The translations under genes were made by a program, and so were the position numbers. Under the pieces are notes generated by a model. That model had not been told where the DNA came from. It saw only the letters and a list, made by a program, of their open reading frames with translations, and searched no databases. Positions 27,115 to 36,354 of a DNA stretch of 64,000 nucleotides are shown piece after piece. Numbering within the stretch: position 1 is the first letter of the stretch; each line of letters starts with the position of its first letter. The stretch is from CAVQCX01 sp963711095 (GTDB lineage: Bacteria; Pseudomonadota; Gammaproteobacteria; Chromatiales; Chromatiaceae), in assembly GCA_963711095.1 (NCBI GenBank), contig CAVQCX010000038.1:310001-374000 (forward strand). The letters are read 5' to 3'.

Positions 27115-27247
27115 AAGGGGGGCGGGGCTTCCGAGCCTGGCTCTTTGCCGGCGCGCGGGGGTCAGCGGCGCCCCGGCGCAAAGCCGACCCAAGGGCCGGT
27201 GTCAGGCTTGGGCCGCGAGCCGGACCAGCGGCAGCCCCGCCCCGCGC

Positions 27248-27838
27248 CTATCCGGGCGGGTGCGCGCCGGCGGATCCGGGTGCGAGCAAGGGCAGCAGGT
27301 AGTCATCGAGATCGCTTCGGTCGAGCGGGCCGCGCCGCAGATGCGCGATGCAGCCTCGTGCGTCCAGCACCACCGAGTAGGGCACGGTCTGGGTGGCGTT
27401 GCCCCAGCTTGCCATGAGCTCGGTGCCCGGGCCCTCGCCGGCGACCAGCACCGGGTAATTGATCTCCAGGGAGCGGGCCACGTTGGCCAGGCGCTCGCGG
27501 CTATCCAGGCCGACGCCGACCACCTGCAGCCCCTGTGCGCGGTGCGCGGTCTGGAAGGCCACCAGATCGGGGATCTCGTACTGGCAGGGCCCGCACCAGC
27601 CGGCCCAGAAATTCACCAGCAGCACCTTGCCCGCCCAGTCGCTCAGCCGGTGCGCCTGCCCGTCGAGCCCCTCCAGCGGACCGCCCGGTAGCTGGCTGAG
27701 CTGGCGGGCGCCGCCGGGCAAGCTGGGGCCGGAGCAACCGGCCGCGCTGGCCGCAGGAACTGCCGGGGACTGCGCCCAGGCCAGATCCGCGCCCAGCACC
27801 GCTGCCAGGCCCAGGGCTAAGGGCAGCCTCAGGTGCAT
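27248..27838 (-). CDS. TlpA/ResA-like thioredoxin-fold protein
   Basis: 196 residues with a signal peptide (LPLALGLAAVLGADLAWAQ) and a thioredoxin domain holding the redox motif WAGWCGPCQYEIPDL, with the cis-proline in TVPYSVVLD. Such periplasmic thiol-disulfide proteins reduce apocytochrome cysteines before haem attachment. The ATG shares one base with the TAA of the upstream PpiC gene, showing an operon. Its place behind a seven-haem cytochrome gene supports a cytochrome-maturation role. Confidence 0.87.
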   Translation of the reverse strand: MHLRLPLALGLAAVLGADLAWAQSPAVPAASAAGCSGPSLPGGARQLSQLPGGPLEGLDGQAHRLSDWAGKVLLVNFWAGWCGPCQYEIPDLVAFQTAHRAQGLQVVGVGLDSRERLANVARSLEINYPVLVAGEGPGTELMASWGNATQTVPYSVVLDARGCIAHLRRGPLDRSDLDDYLLPLLAPGSAGAHPPG

Positions 27839-29151
27839 TACTTGGCCACCGGCGCAGGGGCTCCCTTGGCCGGGGCGTCGGGCAGGTTCCACGCCACCTG
27901 GTAGCGTTTCTCGAGGTCTTGCAGGTACGCCGGCAGATGCTCGGAGACCATCTCCTGGCGCACCCGGTCCTCGATCCCTTCGAAGTCCAGCTGCTTGCCG
28001 GGCTTGCGCTCCAGGATCACCACCAGATGGTAGCCCTTGTCGGTGTGTATCACCTGGCTGACCTGGCCGTCCGGCAGTTCGGCGATGGCCGTCTCGATCT
28101 CGGGCATACCCGTGCCCGCCCGCAGCCATCCCATGTCGCCGTTGTTGGCCTTGCCCTCCGGGTCGATGCTGAATTCGCCAGCGAGCGCGAACAGGCTTTG
28201 GCCGGCCAGGATGCGCTTGCGCAGGGCCTCGGCGGCCGCCTGAGAGGCGACCACCAGCTGGCCGATATGGCGGCGCTCCGGAATCTGGCCGATCTGCGGA
28301 TGGCTGTCGTAATAGGCTCGCATGGCCGCCTTGTCCGGAACCCATTCGTGGGCTTTGCGCTCCAGCAACAGGGCCGGAAGGCTCTCGGCACGGAAGGTGG
28401 CGAGCTCTTCGTCGACGTCGACGTGCTCGTCCTGGGCGGCCTTTGCCACCACCAGCAGCTCGACGCGCTGCGACAGTCGCTCGCCGAGCTGCCGGGGGGT
28501 GGGGGGCTCGGTCTGGTCGCCTGAGTGCTGCAGGTCGGCCAGCCGGACTTGCATGCCGTCTGCGGCCTCCATCAGCAGGGTGTCCGGCGGCGCCCCGGGG
28601 GTGATGCGCTCGCCGTGGAGCTGCACCCGGTAACGGGTCTTGAGCTCGGCGATCAGCTCGGACTGCCGCTGCCGGTAGATGCCGGCGACGGCCGCTGACT
28701 TGGCCGCGTCCAGCGCATCCCGGTCGTCGCCGAAGTACTGTTTCATCTCGGCCAGGTCCGCGTCGGCGATCTTGAGCTGGGCCCGCAGCCGATCCATGTA
28801 GTCGCGGTACAACTGGCCGAGGCGGTACGCCTCCAACTGGTGGCGGAATTCCGGTTGCTGATCCAGACGCAGCCGCTCGGCCTCCAGCAGGAGCAACCGG
28901 GATGCCACGAGGCGCTTGAGCATGTCGCCCCGCATCGCTGCCTGCTGGTCGTTGCCGATGGTGTTGAACTGGGTGGCGACCGGCGAGCTGCGGATGGTGG
29001 ACTCCAGGTCATGGGCGGTGATCTTCTGGTCGCCGACGGTGGCCAGTACCTGGGACTGTGCCTTGGGCGGTTGCGGGTTGGCGGCTGCGCCCAGCGTCAG
29101 GAGCATCAGGGGCAGTGCGAGACGATGGATCTTGTACATGGCGAAGGACAC
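27838..29151 (-). CDS. SurA/PpiC-type peptidyl-prolyl isomerase
   Basis: 437 residues with a signal peptide (LALPLMLLTLGAAA), a SurA-like N-terminal chaperone region (VGDQKITAHDLES; LKRLVASRLLLLEAERL) and a parvulin domain near residues 285-380 (RRHIGQLVV, LAGEFSIDPEGKANNGDMGW, VSQVIHTDKGYHLV). Periplasmic folding factor. Start is GTG 29151 or ATG 29139; the ATG lies directly before the signal peptide. It lies between the multihaem cytochrome and TlpA-like genes, so its client may be that cytochrome. Confidence 0.87.
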   Translation of the reverse strand: MSFAMYKIHRLALPLMLLTLGAAANPQPPKAQSQVLATVGDQKITAHDLESTIRSSPVATQFNTIGNDQQAAMRGDMLKRLVASRLLLLEAERLRLDQQPEFRHQLEAYRLGQLYRDYMDRLRAQLKIADADLAEMKQYFGDDRDALDAAKSAAVAGIYRQRQSELIAELKTRYRVQLHGERITPGAPPDTLLMEAADGMQVRLADLQHSGDQTEPPTPRQLGERLSQRVELLVVAKAAQDEHVDVDEELATFRAESLPALLLERKAHEWVPDKAAMRAYYDSHPQIGQIPERRHIGQLVVASQAAAEALRKRILAGQSLFALAGEFSIDPEGKANNGDMGWLRAGTGMPEIETAIAELPDGQVSQVIHTDKGYHLVVILERKPGKQLDFEGIEDRVRQEMVSEHLPAYLQDLEKRYQVAWNLPDAPAKGAPAPVAK

Positions 29152-29250
29152 CCGATAGATCTGTGCGGGGAAGAAAAACAGGGGGCCGAGCCCCCTGTGC
29201 AGGTTTGGGTGCAGGCCACCGGCCTTCCTTGGCCGGTGACCGCGACAGGA

Positions 29251-31653
29251 TCAGTCCCTGGGGATCTTGCCGCCGAGGTCGGGGGCACTGGCATGCATCC
29301 AGGATACCGCCGCGTCGAAGTCATTGAGGATCGGCTTGCCGTTCCACATATGCTCCTTCTTGTCCGCGAGGAAAGGCACGCCGTCCTTGTTGGTCTCATG
29401 GCAAGCCGCGCACTTGAGCGGCCCATGGGAGCCATCCGGGTTGTACTGGGCCGCCTGCTTGTAAGTGGTGAGGTCGATGTCCGGCGTCACCGGATAGAGC
29501 CCGTGGATGGACTCATGGCAGCTCTGGCAGGCCAGTCCTGCGTGGCCCTTGGAGTAGCGCATGAGGCTGTACTTGCCCGGCTGGTTGATCGGGAAGGCCA
29601 CGCCCCCCTGGCCCTCGACGAACGGCGCGGCGTGGCAGTCGGCGCAGTGCGGAACGCCCGCCGCCAGCCAGTAGTCGCGACCGTCGCTGGCCGCATCGTA
29701 AGGCACGGCCGCGGCCCCGGTCGCCCCTGGGGGCAGCTTGAGGGTCTTGGGATTCACCGCGGGATTTGCCGACAGGATGGTGACGTTGATGTCGCCGTCC
29801 TCGTCCTTCTTCACCAGCGGGCCCTTGCCCTTGAGCGCGATCACCGCGATATCGGGCACCAGACGCTTCTGGGCCCAGGTCAGCAGGATGCCCGATTTGC
29901 CGGGGGTGTCGTGCCCCTTGGCATCCAGCACCACCTTGGGATCCAGATATTTCTGCTCCAGCTCGGTGACGCTGACGCCGATGGCAGCGGCGATCTCCGG
30001 CAGGGTCTTGTTGCGGATCGTGGTGCCTTGCTGTTTGAAGGCGTTCGTCAGGTTATCCCGCTGGTAGAGCTCGCGCGAGATCTGGCTGTGGCAGTTGGTG
30101 CACCACAGGCCCTTGCCGCCCTTGCCATTGCCGATCTGCGAGACATTCGCCTGGAGCCACTTGCCGATGGCATTGAGGTGCTCGGGGGTTTCCACACCGT
30201 CCTTGTCCTTGCCCCGGTTGGAATGCACATCGCGTCCCACATAGCAGCCGCCCGCGGCGTCGCGGTTGTCGCCCTTGGCATAGTTGTTCTTGCCTTCGGG
30301 GCTGATCGGGTAGCCTTTCATGCTCCGATCCTGGCGATGTGCGGGGTGGCAGCCCTGGCAGGCACTGGTGCGACCCTGGCCGTCAGGCATCGGGGCGTTG
30401 ATCTGGTGCACCGTGTGCATGGCCTGGGTCAGCGGTGGGATCTTCATTTCCTTGCCGGTCTTCCTGTCCTTGAAGGTCTTGGACGACAGCACGCCGATGA
30501 CGTTGTCCGCATGACACTTCTGGCACAGGATCGGGTCGCGCCCGATGCGGTTGTCCGTGTCGCGGCTGCCGGGCTTGTAGTTCTTCAGGAAGTGGGTGCC
30601 ATTCAGGTCGTCGTGCATCTCCAGGATGGAGATCGCGGTGCCCTTGAGCTCGGCGATCCAATCCGAGGCCCCGAGGGACTTCCAGAAGTCGTGCTCACCC
30701 TTGTACAGGGTGTACTTGGTGCCGTTCGCCGTGTCGTTGGAGTGGCAGTTGGCGCAGTTGGGGATGTCAATGGGGCTGTCGCCGATGAAGTGCACGGGCT
30801 GCCCGGTGTGGCTGTCAATCACCGGCTTGCCGGTGTCTGCCTCGAGCATGGACACCCAAGACTCCTGGAACGGCTGGATGTCGCTCTCGACCAGGGCCAT
30901 CCAGCTCTTAGCGACCACACTGTCGTTGAACGGGGTGAGCGGCAGGCCCAGGGCGTCCCAGATGCCCGGATTGGTGAGCACGATAGGCACGTTGTCCAGC
31001 ACCGGCGACTTGGTATAGACGATGATGCCGACGTCGCCGGTGTAATCCAGGAAGCCGCCCTTCAGGGGGCTGGGCACGGCTGACCCCGCCGGACCGTTGT
31101 CCCGCGGAACCGGGATGTCCTTGCCGACGACCTTCTTCTCGCTATCCTTGCTGGTGCCCTTGGGGTTGGTGCCCTTCAGGTCCTTGTATACGTAGAGATG
31201 GTTCCAGTAGGCGTTGGCAACGTTCTCGTTGGGTCCGTACTTGCCGTCGCCGTTGACGTCGTAGGGCACGCTCCAGTATCTGAGCTTGGTGCCCTCGGAG
31301 TAGGTGTTATCGGTATGGCCATAGGCGAGCTTGAAGCGCTTCTTGCCGTCGACCACCACCGTGGGCTCCTTCTCGTCGGCCTCCAGCAGCTCGGGATACT
31401 TGCGCTCGCCGGTCGCGGTCTTGATGACCTGAGCCTGCACCGAGTTGTATGGCGGCAGCACGCAGCAATAGCTGAAGTCGAACCCGGTGCAGTGCATCCC
31501 GAGCTCGTAATTGATCGTGATGTTGTACTCGTTCTTGGGCTTGCTGGTATCGACGGCAGGTTTGGCTTCAGATTCGTTCGTCGCGGCTTGGAGTGCGCAA
31601 CCGGCGACGACCAGGCCTCCACATACGGCCAAGGCAGTGAGCGTCTTCTTCAT
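29251..31653 (-). CDS. Seven-haem c-type cytochrome, predicted lipoprotein
   Basis: 800 residues. Seven CxxCH motifs: CANCH, CQKCH, CQGCH, CTNCH, CADCH, CQSCH, CAACH, all in the C-terminal 530 residues. The leader ends with VVAGCALQ, a plausible lipobox. The N-terminal 80 residues carry GMHCTGFDFSYCCVLPPYNS, a Cys-rich signature I recall from other uncharacterised multihaem proteins. ATG 31653 follows GAGGGGG. Heads an operon with PpiC and TlpA-like genes and is divergent from a dihaem cytochrome. A terminal or extracellular electron-transfer role is inference; no porin gene is nearby. Confidence 0.88.
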   Translation of the reverse strand: MKKTLTALAVCGGLVVAGCALQAATNESEAKPAVDTSKPKNEYNITINYELGMHCTGFDFSYCCVLPPYNSVQAQVIKTATGERKYPELLEADEKEPTVVVDGKKRFKLAYGHTDNTYSEGTKLRYWSVPYDVNGDGKYGPNENVANAYWNHLYVYKDLKGTNPKGTSKDSEKKVVGKDIPVPRDNGPAGSAVPSPLKGGFLDYTGDVGIIVYTKSPVLDNVPIVLTNPGIWDALGLPLTPFNDSVVAKSWMALVESDIQPFQESWVSMLEADTGKPVIDSHTGQPVHFIGDSPIDIPNCANCHSNDTANGTKYTLYKGEHDFWKSLGASDWIAELKGTAISILEMHDDLNGTHFLKNYKPGSRDTDNRIGRDPILCQKCHADNVIGVLSSKTFKDRKTGKEMKIPPLTQAMHTVHQINAPMPDGQGRTSACQGCHPAHRQDRSMKGYPISPEGKNNYAKGDNRDAAGGCYVGRDVHSNRGKDKDGVETPEHLNAIGKWLQANVSQIGNGKGGKGLWCTNCHSQISRELYQRDNLTNAFKQQGTTIRNKTLPEIAAAIGVSVTELEQKYLDPKVVLDAKGHDTPGKSGILLTWAQKRLVPDIAVIALKGKGPLVKKDEDGDINVTILSANPAVNPKTLKLPPGATGAAAVPYDAASDGRDYWLAAGVPHCADCHAAPFVEGQGGVAFPINQPGKYSLMRYSKGHAGLACQSCHESIHGLYPVTPDIDLTTYKQAAQYNPDGSHGPLKCAACHETNKDGVPFLADKKEHMWNGKPILNDFDAAVSWMHASAPDLGGKIPRD

Positions 31654-32207
31654 GGGTCCCCCTCGGTGTCGAGCAGATGGCCGAGCCACCGGACGTTTCC
31701 GAGGAGCGGCCGCGTTGTTGTTGTTTCGCCAGACGCCGCCGCAAAATATCGCCACGGCATGTTAAGAACATGAATCTTATTTATAGCAGTGCGGACTGTT
31801 TCACACAATCCTGGGAATACCCTAAAAAGCGGCGACGGGCACGCATAAGAATTTTACTATTTGCTCATCTTTAGGTCATCCCGCAGTGCTCGTGGGTGGG
31901 CGTGACCTACCATGCATGTGGATCTTCCCCTGCATATTCCGGTTCTCGGCCCGTCACGGTTCGGCAATGCGGGAAGGGGCTTCCGCCACCGATGTCCTTG
32001 CCGCGCTGCGCGTGCCTTGGTCTGGTCTGGGCGGCGGACGAGCAGGGAACCCCGCGCGCCGCGGCCTGTCTTTACGAGGCAGGGGCCGGTCACAACTTGC
32101 CCCTGGGGAAAACCCCTGTTGCAATAGGCGGCGCGATCGCCTTCCGACGACGAAAGAGAAGGCTATCATTGACTGACAACCACCACTGTGGAGACTTGGA
32201 GGCAAAC
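31654..32207. other. Divergent promoter region between cytochrome genes
   Basis: 554 bp between two start codons pointing apart. The part 31750-31870 is markedly AT-rich for this genome (TCTTATTTATAGCAG; AAGAATTTTACTATTTGC) and probably holds both promoters. I see no clear FNR or NarL box. No believable gene. Confidence 0.5.
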
Positions 32208-32816
32208 ATGCTGAAACTATTCGGAGTCACTGTCGCGGCAGGGCTGCTCGCCCTCGCCGCCCCGCTCGCAGTCAGCGCCGCTGACGGCGCCAAGCTGGCC
32301 GAGAAATGCGCCGACTGCCATGGAAAGGACGGCAACAGCGATAAGGATCAGGTACCCAACATCGCGGGTTTTTCGGCCCCGTATCTGGAAGACACCATGA
32401 AGGCCTATCGTGGCGGTGATCGCCCGGGTACCAAGTTCAAGAAGGACGATGGCACCGAGACCGACATGAACGAGGTCGCCAAGGACCTGAGCGATGACGA
32501 CATCAGCGCTCTGGCCAGCTTCTATGAAGGCCAGAAGTTCAAGAGCCATGCCAGCGAGCAGAAGACCGACCCTGCGTTGGTCTCGCACGGCGCGCAGCTG
32601 TTCGATGACGGCTGCAAGAAGTGCCACAACGAGTTCGGCTCGGACCCGAGCGATGATGCGGGCCTGCTGGCCGGCCAGTGGATGCCCTATATGAGAGAGC
32701 AATTCAAGAATTTCGAATCTGGCAAGCGGGATATGCCCAAGAAGATGAAGACCAAGTTCGACGAGATCAACAAGGACGACTACGAGGCCGTCATCCAGGC
32801 CCTGGGCAGCAAGTAG
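32208..32816 (+). CDS. Dihaem cytochrome c, c4-like
   Basis: 202 residues with a signal peptide (GVTVAAGLLALAAPLAVSA) and two haem sites, CADCHGKDGNS near residue 34 and CKKCHNEFG near residue 140. The first half has the c4-family run PNIAGFSAPYLEDTMKAY. The second domain is shorter and acidic with a Lys-rich end, unlike classical c4. A soluble periplasmic electron carrier. ATG 32208 follows a strong GGAGG. A functional link with the divergent multihaem cytochrome is inferred. Confidence 0.88.
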   Translation: MLKLFGVTVAAGLLALAAPLAVSAADGAKLAEKCADCHGKDGNSDKDQVPNIAGFSAPYLEDTMKAYRGGDRPGTKFKKDDGTETDMNEVAKDLSDDDISALASFYEGQKFKSHASEQKTDPALVSHGAQLFDDGCKKCHNEFGSDPSDDAGLLAGQWMPYMREQFKNFESGKRDMPKKMKTKFDEINKDDYEAVIQALGSK

Positions 32817-33087
32817 CCCATTTGCGTCCGGCGGCCCGCCGTGGGCCGCCGGGTGTTAGACGTTTACCGCATCACACCCCGGACGAGGCGATGCCTAGCG
32901 CGCTGCTACCTCGGCATGGCGTTCAGCGAGTCTGGCGGCTGAGCCGCTGTCGCGCAGGCCCAGACCCGCGTCGTGCGGCACCCCGGGCGTTGCGCCTGGG
33001 GATCGACAGCAAGCCGGGAATCACCGGCGGACCCAGGCGCGCGCTTGCCTGCTTTCGGGCCGAAGCATAGCTGGTGAGCCACCGGGC

Positions 33088-34560
33088 TTGGCGCTGACAC
33101 TGTACTGGCACGACTACGAGACCTGGGGAGCGGACCCGCGCCGGGATCGGCCCGCCCAGTTCGCCGGCCTTCGCACCGACCCGGATCTCCAACCTCTGGA
33201 AGATCCCCTGGTGATCTATTGCCGCCCGCCCGAGGACGGTCTGCCCCACCCGGAGGCTTGTCTGATCACCGGCATCACGCCCCAGCGGGCGCGCCGGGAC
33301 GGCCTGAGCGAGGCGCAGCTCATGGGCCGCATCCATGCCGAGCTTGGGCGCCCCGAGACCTGTGGGCTGGGCTACAACAGCCTGCGCTTCGACGACGAGC
33401 TGACCCGCCATGGGCTCTACCGCAACTTCTTCGACCCCTATGCGCGGGAATGGCGCGACGGCAGCTCCCGCTGGGACATCATCGACCTGGCACGCCTGAC
33501 GCGCGCGCTGCGTCCCGAAGGGATGGAGTGGCCCGAGCACGCCGACGGCACGCCGAGCTACCGTCTGGAGCATCTGTGTGCCGCTAACGGCATCGAGCAC
33601 ACCGGGGCCCACGACGCGCTTGCCGATGTGCGGGCTACCATCGGGCTCGCCCGCCTGATTCGCCGCCTCCAGCCCAGGCTCTACGATTACCTGTTCGAGC
33701 TGCGCGACAAGCGCCGCGTCGCGCCGCTGCTGGACCCAGTGGCCATGAAGCCCGTGCTGCACGTGTCGGCTATGTTCCCGGCGCGCTACGGCTGTCTCGC
33801 CGTGGTCGCGCCCCTCGCCATGCATCCCCAGAACCGCAACGGCGTGATCGTGGTGGATCTGCGCCATGACCCGGGTCCGCTGATCGAGCTCGATCACCAG
33901 GCATTGCGGGAGCGTGTGTTCACGCCTGCGGCGGATCTGCCCGAGGGGGAGGCGCGGGTCGCGCTGAAGACAGTGCACCTGAACAAGTGTCCGGCCCTGG
34001 CTCCCCTGGGCACGCTGACCGAAACGGCGGCACGCCGCTGGGATATCGACGTGGCGCGCTCGCTGGTCCACCTGGAGCGTCTCAGGGCGGCGCCGGGGCT
34101 GGCCGCCAAAGTCGCCCAGGCGCTGACCGCCCCCGAATTCCCGCCTTCGGACGACCCGGAGCAGGGCCTCTACGACGGCTTCTTCGGCGACGCCGACCGG
34201 GCGCGCATTGCCCGCGTGCGCCTGACCCCGCCGGAGGACCTGGGGCGGGTGGACTTCGGCTTCGAGGACCACCGGCTGCCGGAGCTGCTATTCAGGTACC
34301 GGGCGCGCAACTATCCCGAAACGCTCTCCGCCGCCGAGCAGCGACGCTGGCACAAGCTGGTGCGGCGCAGGCTCACGGACCCGCGCGCCGGCGGCCCGCT
34401 GACGCTGATCGCCTTTCGCGCGGAGCTGGCTGCAGCCCGTGCCCGGCCGGACCTGGATGCCGGGCGGCAGGCCGTGCTGGATGCCCTCGAGGCCCACGGC
34501 GCCGATATCGCCGCCGCAGCCGGCCTCGTCTGGCCCCCCGCCGGCGCGCAGATGGGATAA
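33088..34560 (+). CDS. sbcB: Exodeoxyribonuclease I
   Basis: 490 residues, the usual length. DEDD exonuclease motifs: WHDYETWG at the N-terminus, LGYNSLRFDDEL, and HDALADVRAT near residue 175. The C-terminal ExoI region has LHVSAMFP and YRARNYPETLS. Degrades single-stranded DNA 3'-5' and helps mismatch repair. No ATG precedes the conserved start; TTG 33088 gives the expected N-terminus. The DEAD-box gene follows by 32 bp. Confidence 0.93.
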   Translation: MALTLYWHDYETWGADPRRDRPAQFAGLRTDPDLQPLEDPLVIYCRPPEDGLPHPEACLITGITPQRARRDGLSEAQLMGRIHAELGRPETCGLGYNSLRFDDELTRHGLYRNFFDPYAREWRDGSSRWDIIDLARLTRALRPEGMEWPEHADGTPSYRLEHLCAANGIEHTGAHDALADVRATIGLARLIRRLQPRLYDYLFELRDKRRVAPLLDPVAMKPVLHVSAMFPARYGCLAVVAPLAMHPQNRNGVIVVDLRHDPGPLIELDHQALRERVFTPAADLPEGEARVALKTVHLNKCPALAPLGTLTETAARRWDIDVARSLVHLERLRAAPGLAAKVAQALTAPEFPPSDDPEQGLYDGFFGDADRARIARVRLTPPEDLGRVDFGFEDHRLPELLFRYRARNYPETLSAAEQRRWHKLVRRRLTDPRAGGPLTLIAFRAELAAARARPDLDAGRQAVLDALEAHGADIAAAAGLVWPPAGAQMG

Positions 34561-34592
34561 GCTCTCCCGGATTGAGCGGGGGGGCGCGGCCA

Positions 34593-35963
34593 ATGGAAAG
34601 TCAAGGGTTCGGCGGGCTCGGTCTCGACAGCAGGCTACTGCGCGCGCTGGGCCGACTCGGCCTGACGGCGCCGACCGAGGTCCAGGAGGAAGCGGTGCCA
34701 CCCGCCCTGGAAGGGCACGACCTGCTGGTTTGTGCCCCCACGGGCACGGGTAAGACCCTGGCGTACCTGCTGCCGGTGCTGCAGAATCTGCTCGGGACCC
34801 ACGCAGCCAGGGGGGGGGTCCGCGGCCTGGTGCTGGCCCCGACACGGGAGCTGGCCGACCAGATCTGGCGGGTGATCCGTGACGTCAGTGACCAGACCAG
34901 CCTGCGCTTCGCGCTGATCACCGGCGGGGCGTCCTATGCCGATCAGCTCAAGCGCCTGCACCACGCCCCCGATCTGATCGTGGCCACGCCCGGGCGGCTG
35001 CTCGCCCAGCTGGACGGGGGCAGCTGCGATCTGGTCGGCGTCCGGGTCTGTGTGGTGGATGAAGCCGATCGCATGCTCGACCTGGGCTTCATGCCCGAGG
35101 TGGGGCGCATCCTGTCCCAGATGCCCGACGATCGGCAGATGCTCATGCTCTCGGCCACGCTGGAGCAGCAGGCGATCCTCGAGCTGGCGCGCCAATGGCT
35201 GAGGGATCCCCAGGTCGTCGAGGTCGGCGGGCCGCGCACCCTCGCCCACGGGGTGGTGCAGCGGGCGTTTCTGGCGGATGATGCGGACCATAAGCTGGCG
35301 CTGCTCAAGCGCCTGCTCGATGAGCTGCTGGCCCCGCCTGTGGATCTCCAGAACGGCGCGGCACCGGGAAAGGCGCTAGTGTTCGTGGTCACCAAGCTGC
35401 GCGCCGAGCAGCTGGCGGGCCGGCTGAAGTCCCGAGGGATGGCCTGCGAGGCCCTGCACGGCGGACTGGACCTGCAGACCCGGCTGAAGCGGGTAAGGTT
35501 GTTGAACGAGGGACGCCTGCGGGCATTGATCGCCACGGACGTGGCTGCCCGCGGGCTCGATATCGAGCGCGTGACCCACGTGGTCAGCTACGATCTGCCC
35601 CGCAGCGCGGACGTCTACGTGCACCGCGCCGGGCGCACCGCCCGGGCCGGTGAGCCGGGTGAGGTCATCTCGCTGGTCGAGGCCCACGACGCGCGCATGC
35701 TGCAGCGCATCGAGCGCTACCTCGCCCGGGCAATTCCCCGGGAGGTGCTAGGGGGACTCGAGCCTCGGCACCGGGAGCCGGTGTTCAAGCGCAAGAAGCG
35801 CAAGGACCACAAGCTGAGCGCCAAGGCGCCTGAGCGTCCCGCCAAGAAGGAGCGCTGGCGCGACCGCAAGAACAAGGGCAAGCCCAAGGGGCCGCTGGGA
35901 CGGCGTGGCAAGCTCGCGCTCGAGCAGGCCATCAAGCCACCGGGGGACAAGACGCCCGGATAG
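34593..35963 (+). CDS. DEAD-box RNA helicase (SrmB/RhlE-like)
   Basis: 456 residues. Q-motif GLTAPTEVQEEAVPPAL, Walker A APTGTGKT, PTREL, TPGR, VVDEADRMLDLGF (DEAD), SAT, ATDVAARGLD and HRAGRTAR are all intact. The C-terminal 90 residues are very basic (KRKKRKDHK; RDRKNKGK), typical of ribosome-assembly helicases. A G9 tract at 34810-34818 is read in frame within the N-terminal domain. The last 32 bp overlap the convergent PC4-like gene. Confidence 0.92.
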   Translation: MESQGFGGLGLDSRLLRALGRLGLTAPTEVQEEAVPPALEGHDLLVCAPTGTGKTLAYLLPVLQNLLGTHAARGGVRGLVLAPTRELADQIWRVIRDVSDQTSLRFALITGGASYADQLKRLHHAPDLIVATPGRLLAQLDGGSCDLVGVRVCVVDEADRMLDLGFMPEVGRILSQMPDDRQMLMLSATLEQQAILELARQWLRDPQVVEVGGPRTLAHGVVQRAFLADDADHKLALLKRLLDELLAPPVDLQNGAAPGKALVFVVTKLRAEQLAGRLKSRGMACEALHGGLDLQTRLKRVRLLNEGRLRALIATDVAARGLDIERVTHVVSYDLPRSADVYVHRAGRTARAGEPGEVISLVEAHDARMLQRIERYLARAIPREVLGGLEPRHREPVFKRKKRKDHKLSAKAPERPAKKERWRDRKNKGKPKGPLGRRGKLALEQAIKPPGDKTPG

Positions 35964-36282
35964 GGGCTCGGGCCGCGTCTGTCGCCGGGGGCCGAGCGCA
36001 GTCCCCCAGCCAGCCGGACAGCGCGCCGACGATGGCGCGGGCCTGATCGCGGCTGGAGATGGTGAACTTCGACTTGGGCAGGTAGCTGTCGCCGCGCTTC
36101 TGGTAGCGCCGAATACTGTATTTGTCCGGCCCGTACTCGGCCTTGCGCGGGTCCCATTCCTGGAGACGGAACAGGATGGTGGTCCAGGCCCCCTTGGAGA
36201 GGACCACCTTGTCGAGCTCCTTGACGAGCTCGACTCCGCCCTCGGTGTAGCTGACCGTCAATTCGTCGGGTTTGGAAGCCAT
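35932..36282 (-). CDS. Small conserved protein, PC4/coactivator-like
   Basis: 116 residues. YTEGGVELVKELDKVVLSKG, WTTILFRLQEWD, YSIRRYQKRGDSYLPKSKF and TISSRDQARAIV suggest a small beta-rich single-stranded-nucleic-acid binding fold similar to bacterial PC4/YdbC proteins; this assignment is tentative. It is convergent with and overlaps the end of the DEAD-box gene. ATG 36282 chosen because conservation-like sequence begins there. Confidence 0.6.
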   Translation of the reverse strand: MASKPDELTVSYTEGGVELVKELDKVVLSKGAWTTILFRLQEWDPRKAEYGPDKYSIRRYQKRGDSYLPKSKFTISSRDQARAIVGALSGWLGDCARPPATDAARAPIRASCPPVA

Positions 36283-36354
36283 GGCCACGCGGGTCCTTTC
36301 GGCATCTTCATTCGAGCGCGCGACCTTACCAGAAGCCACCCGCCCGGTCACCTC

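Noticed and set aside
27248..28345. Longer 365-codon version of the thioredoxin-like protein
   Set aside because: The extra N-terminal part overlaps the PpiC-type gene in another frame; a signal peptide starts exactly at 27838.
28840..31083. 747-codon plus-strand open frame opposite the PPIase and cytochrome genes
   Set aside because: It spans two real minus-strand genes and their intergenic gap, which a real gene would not do, and has no start context or motifs.
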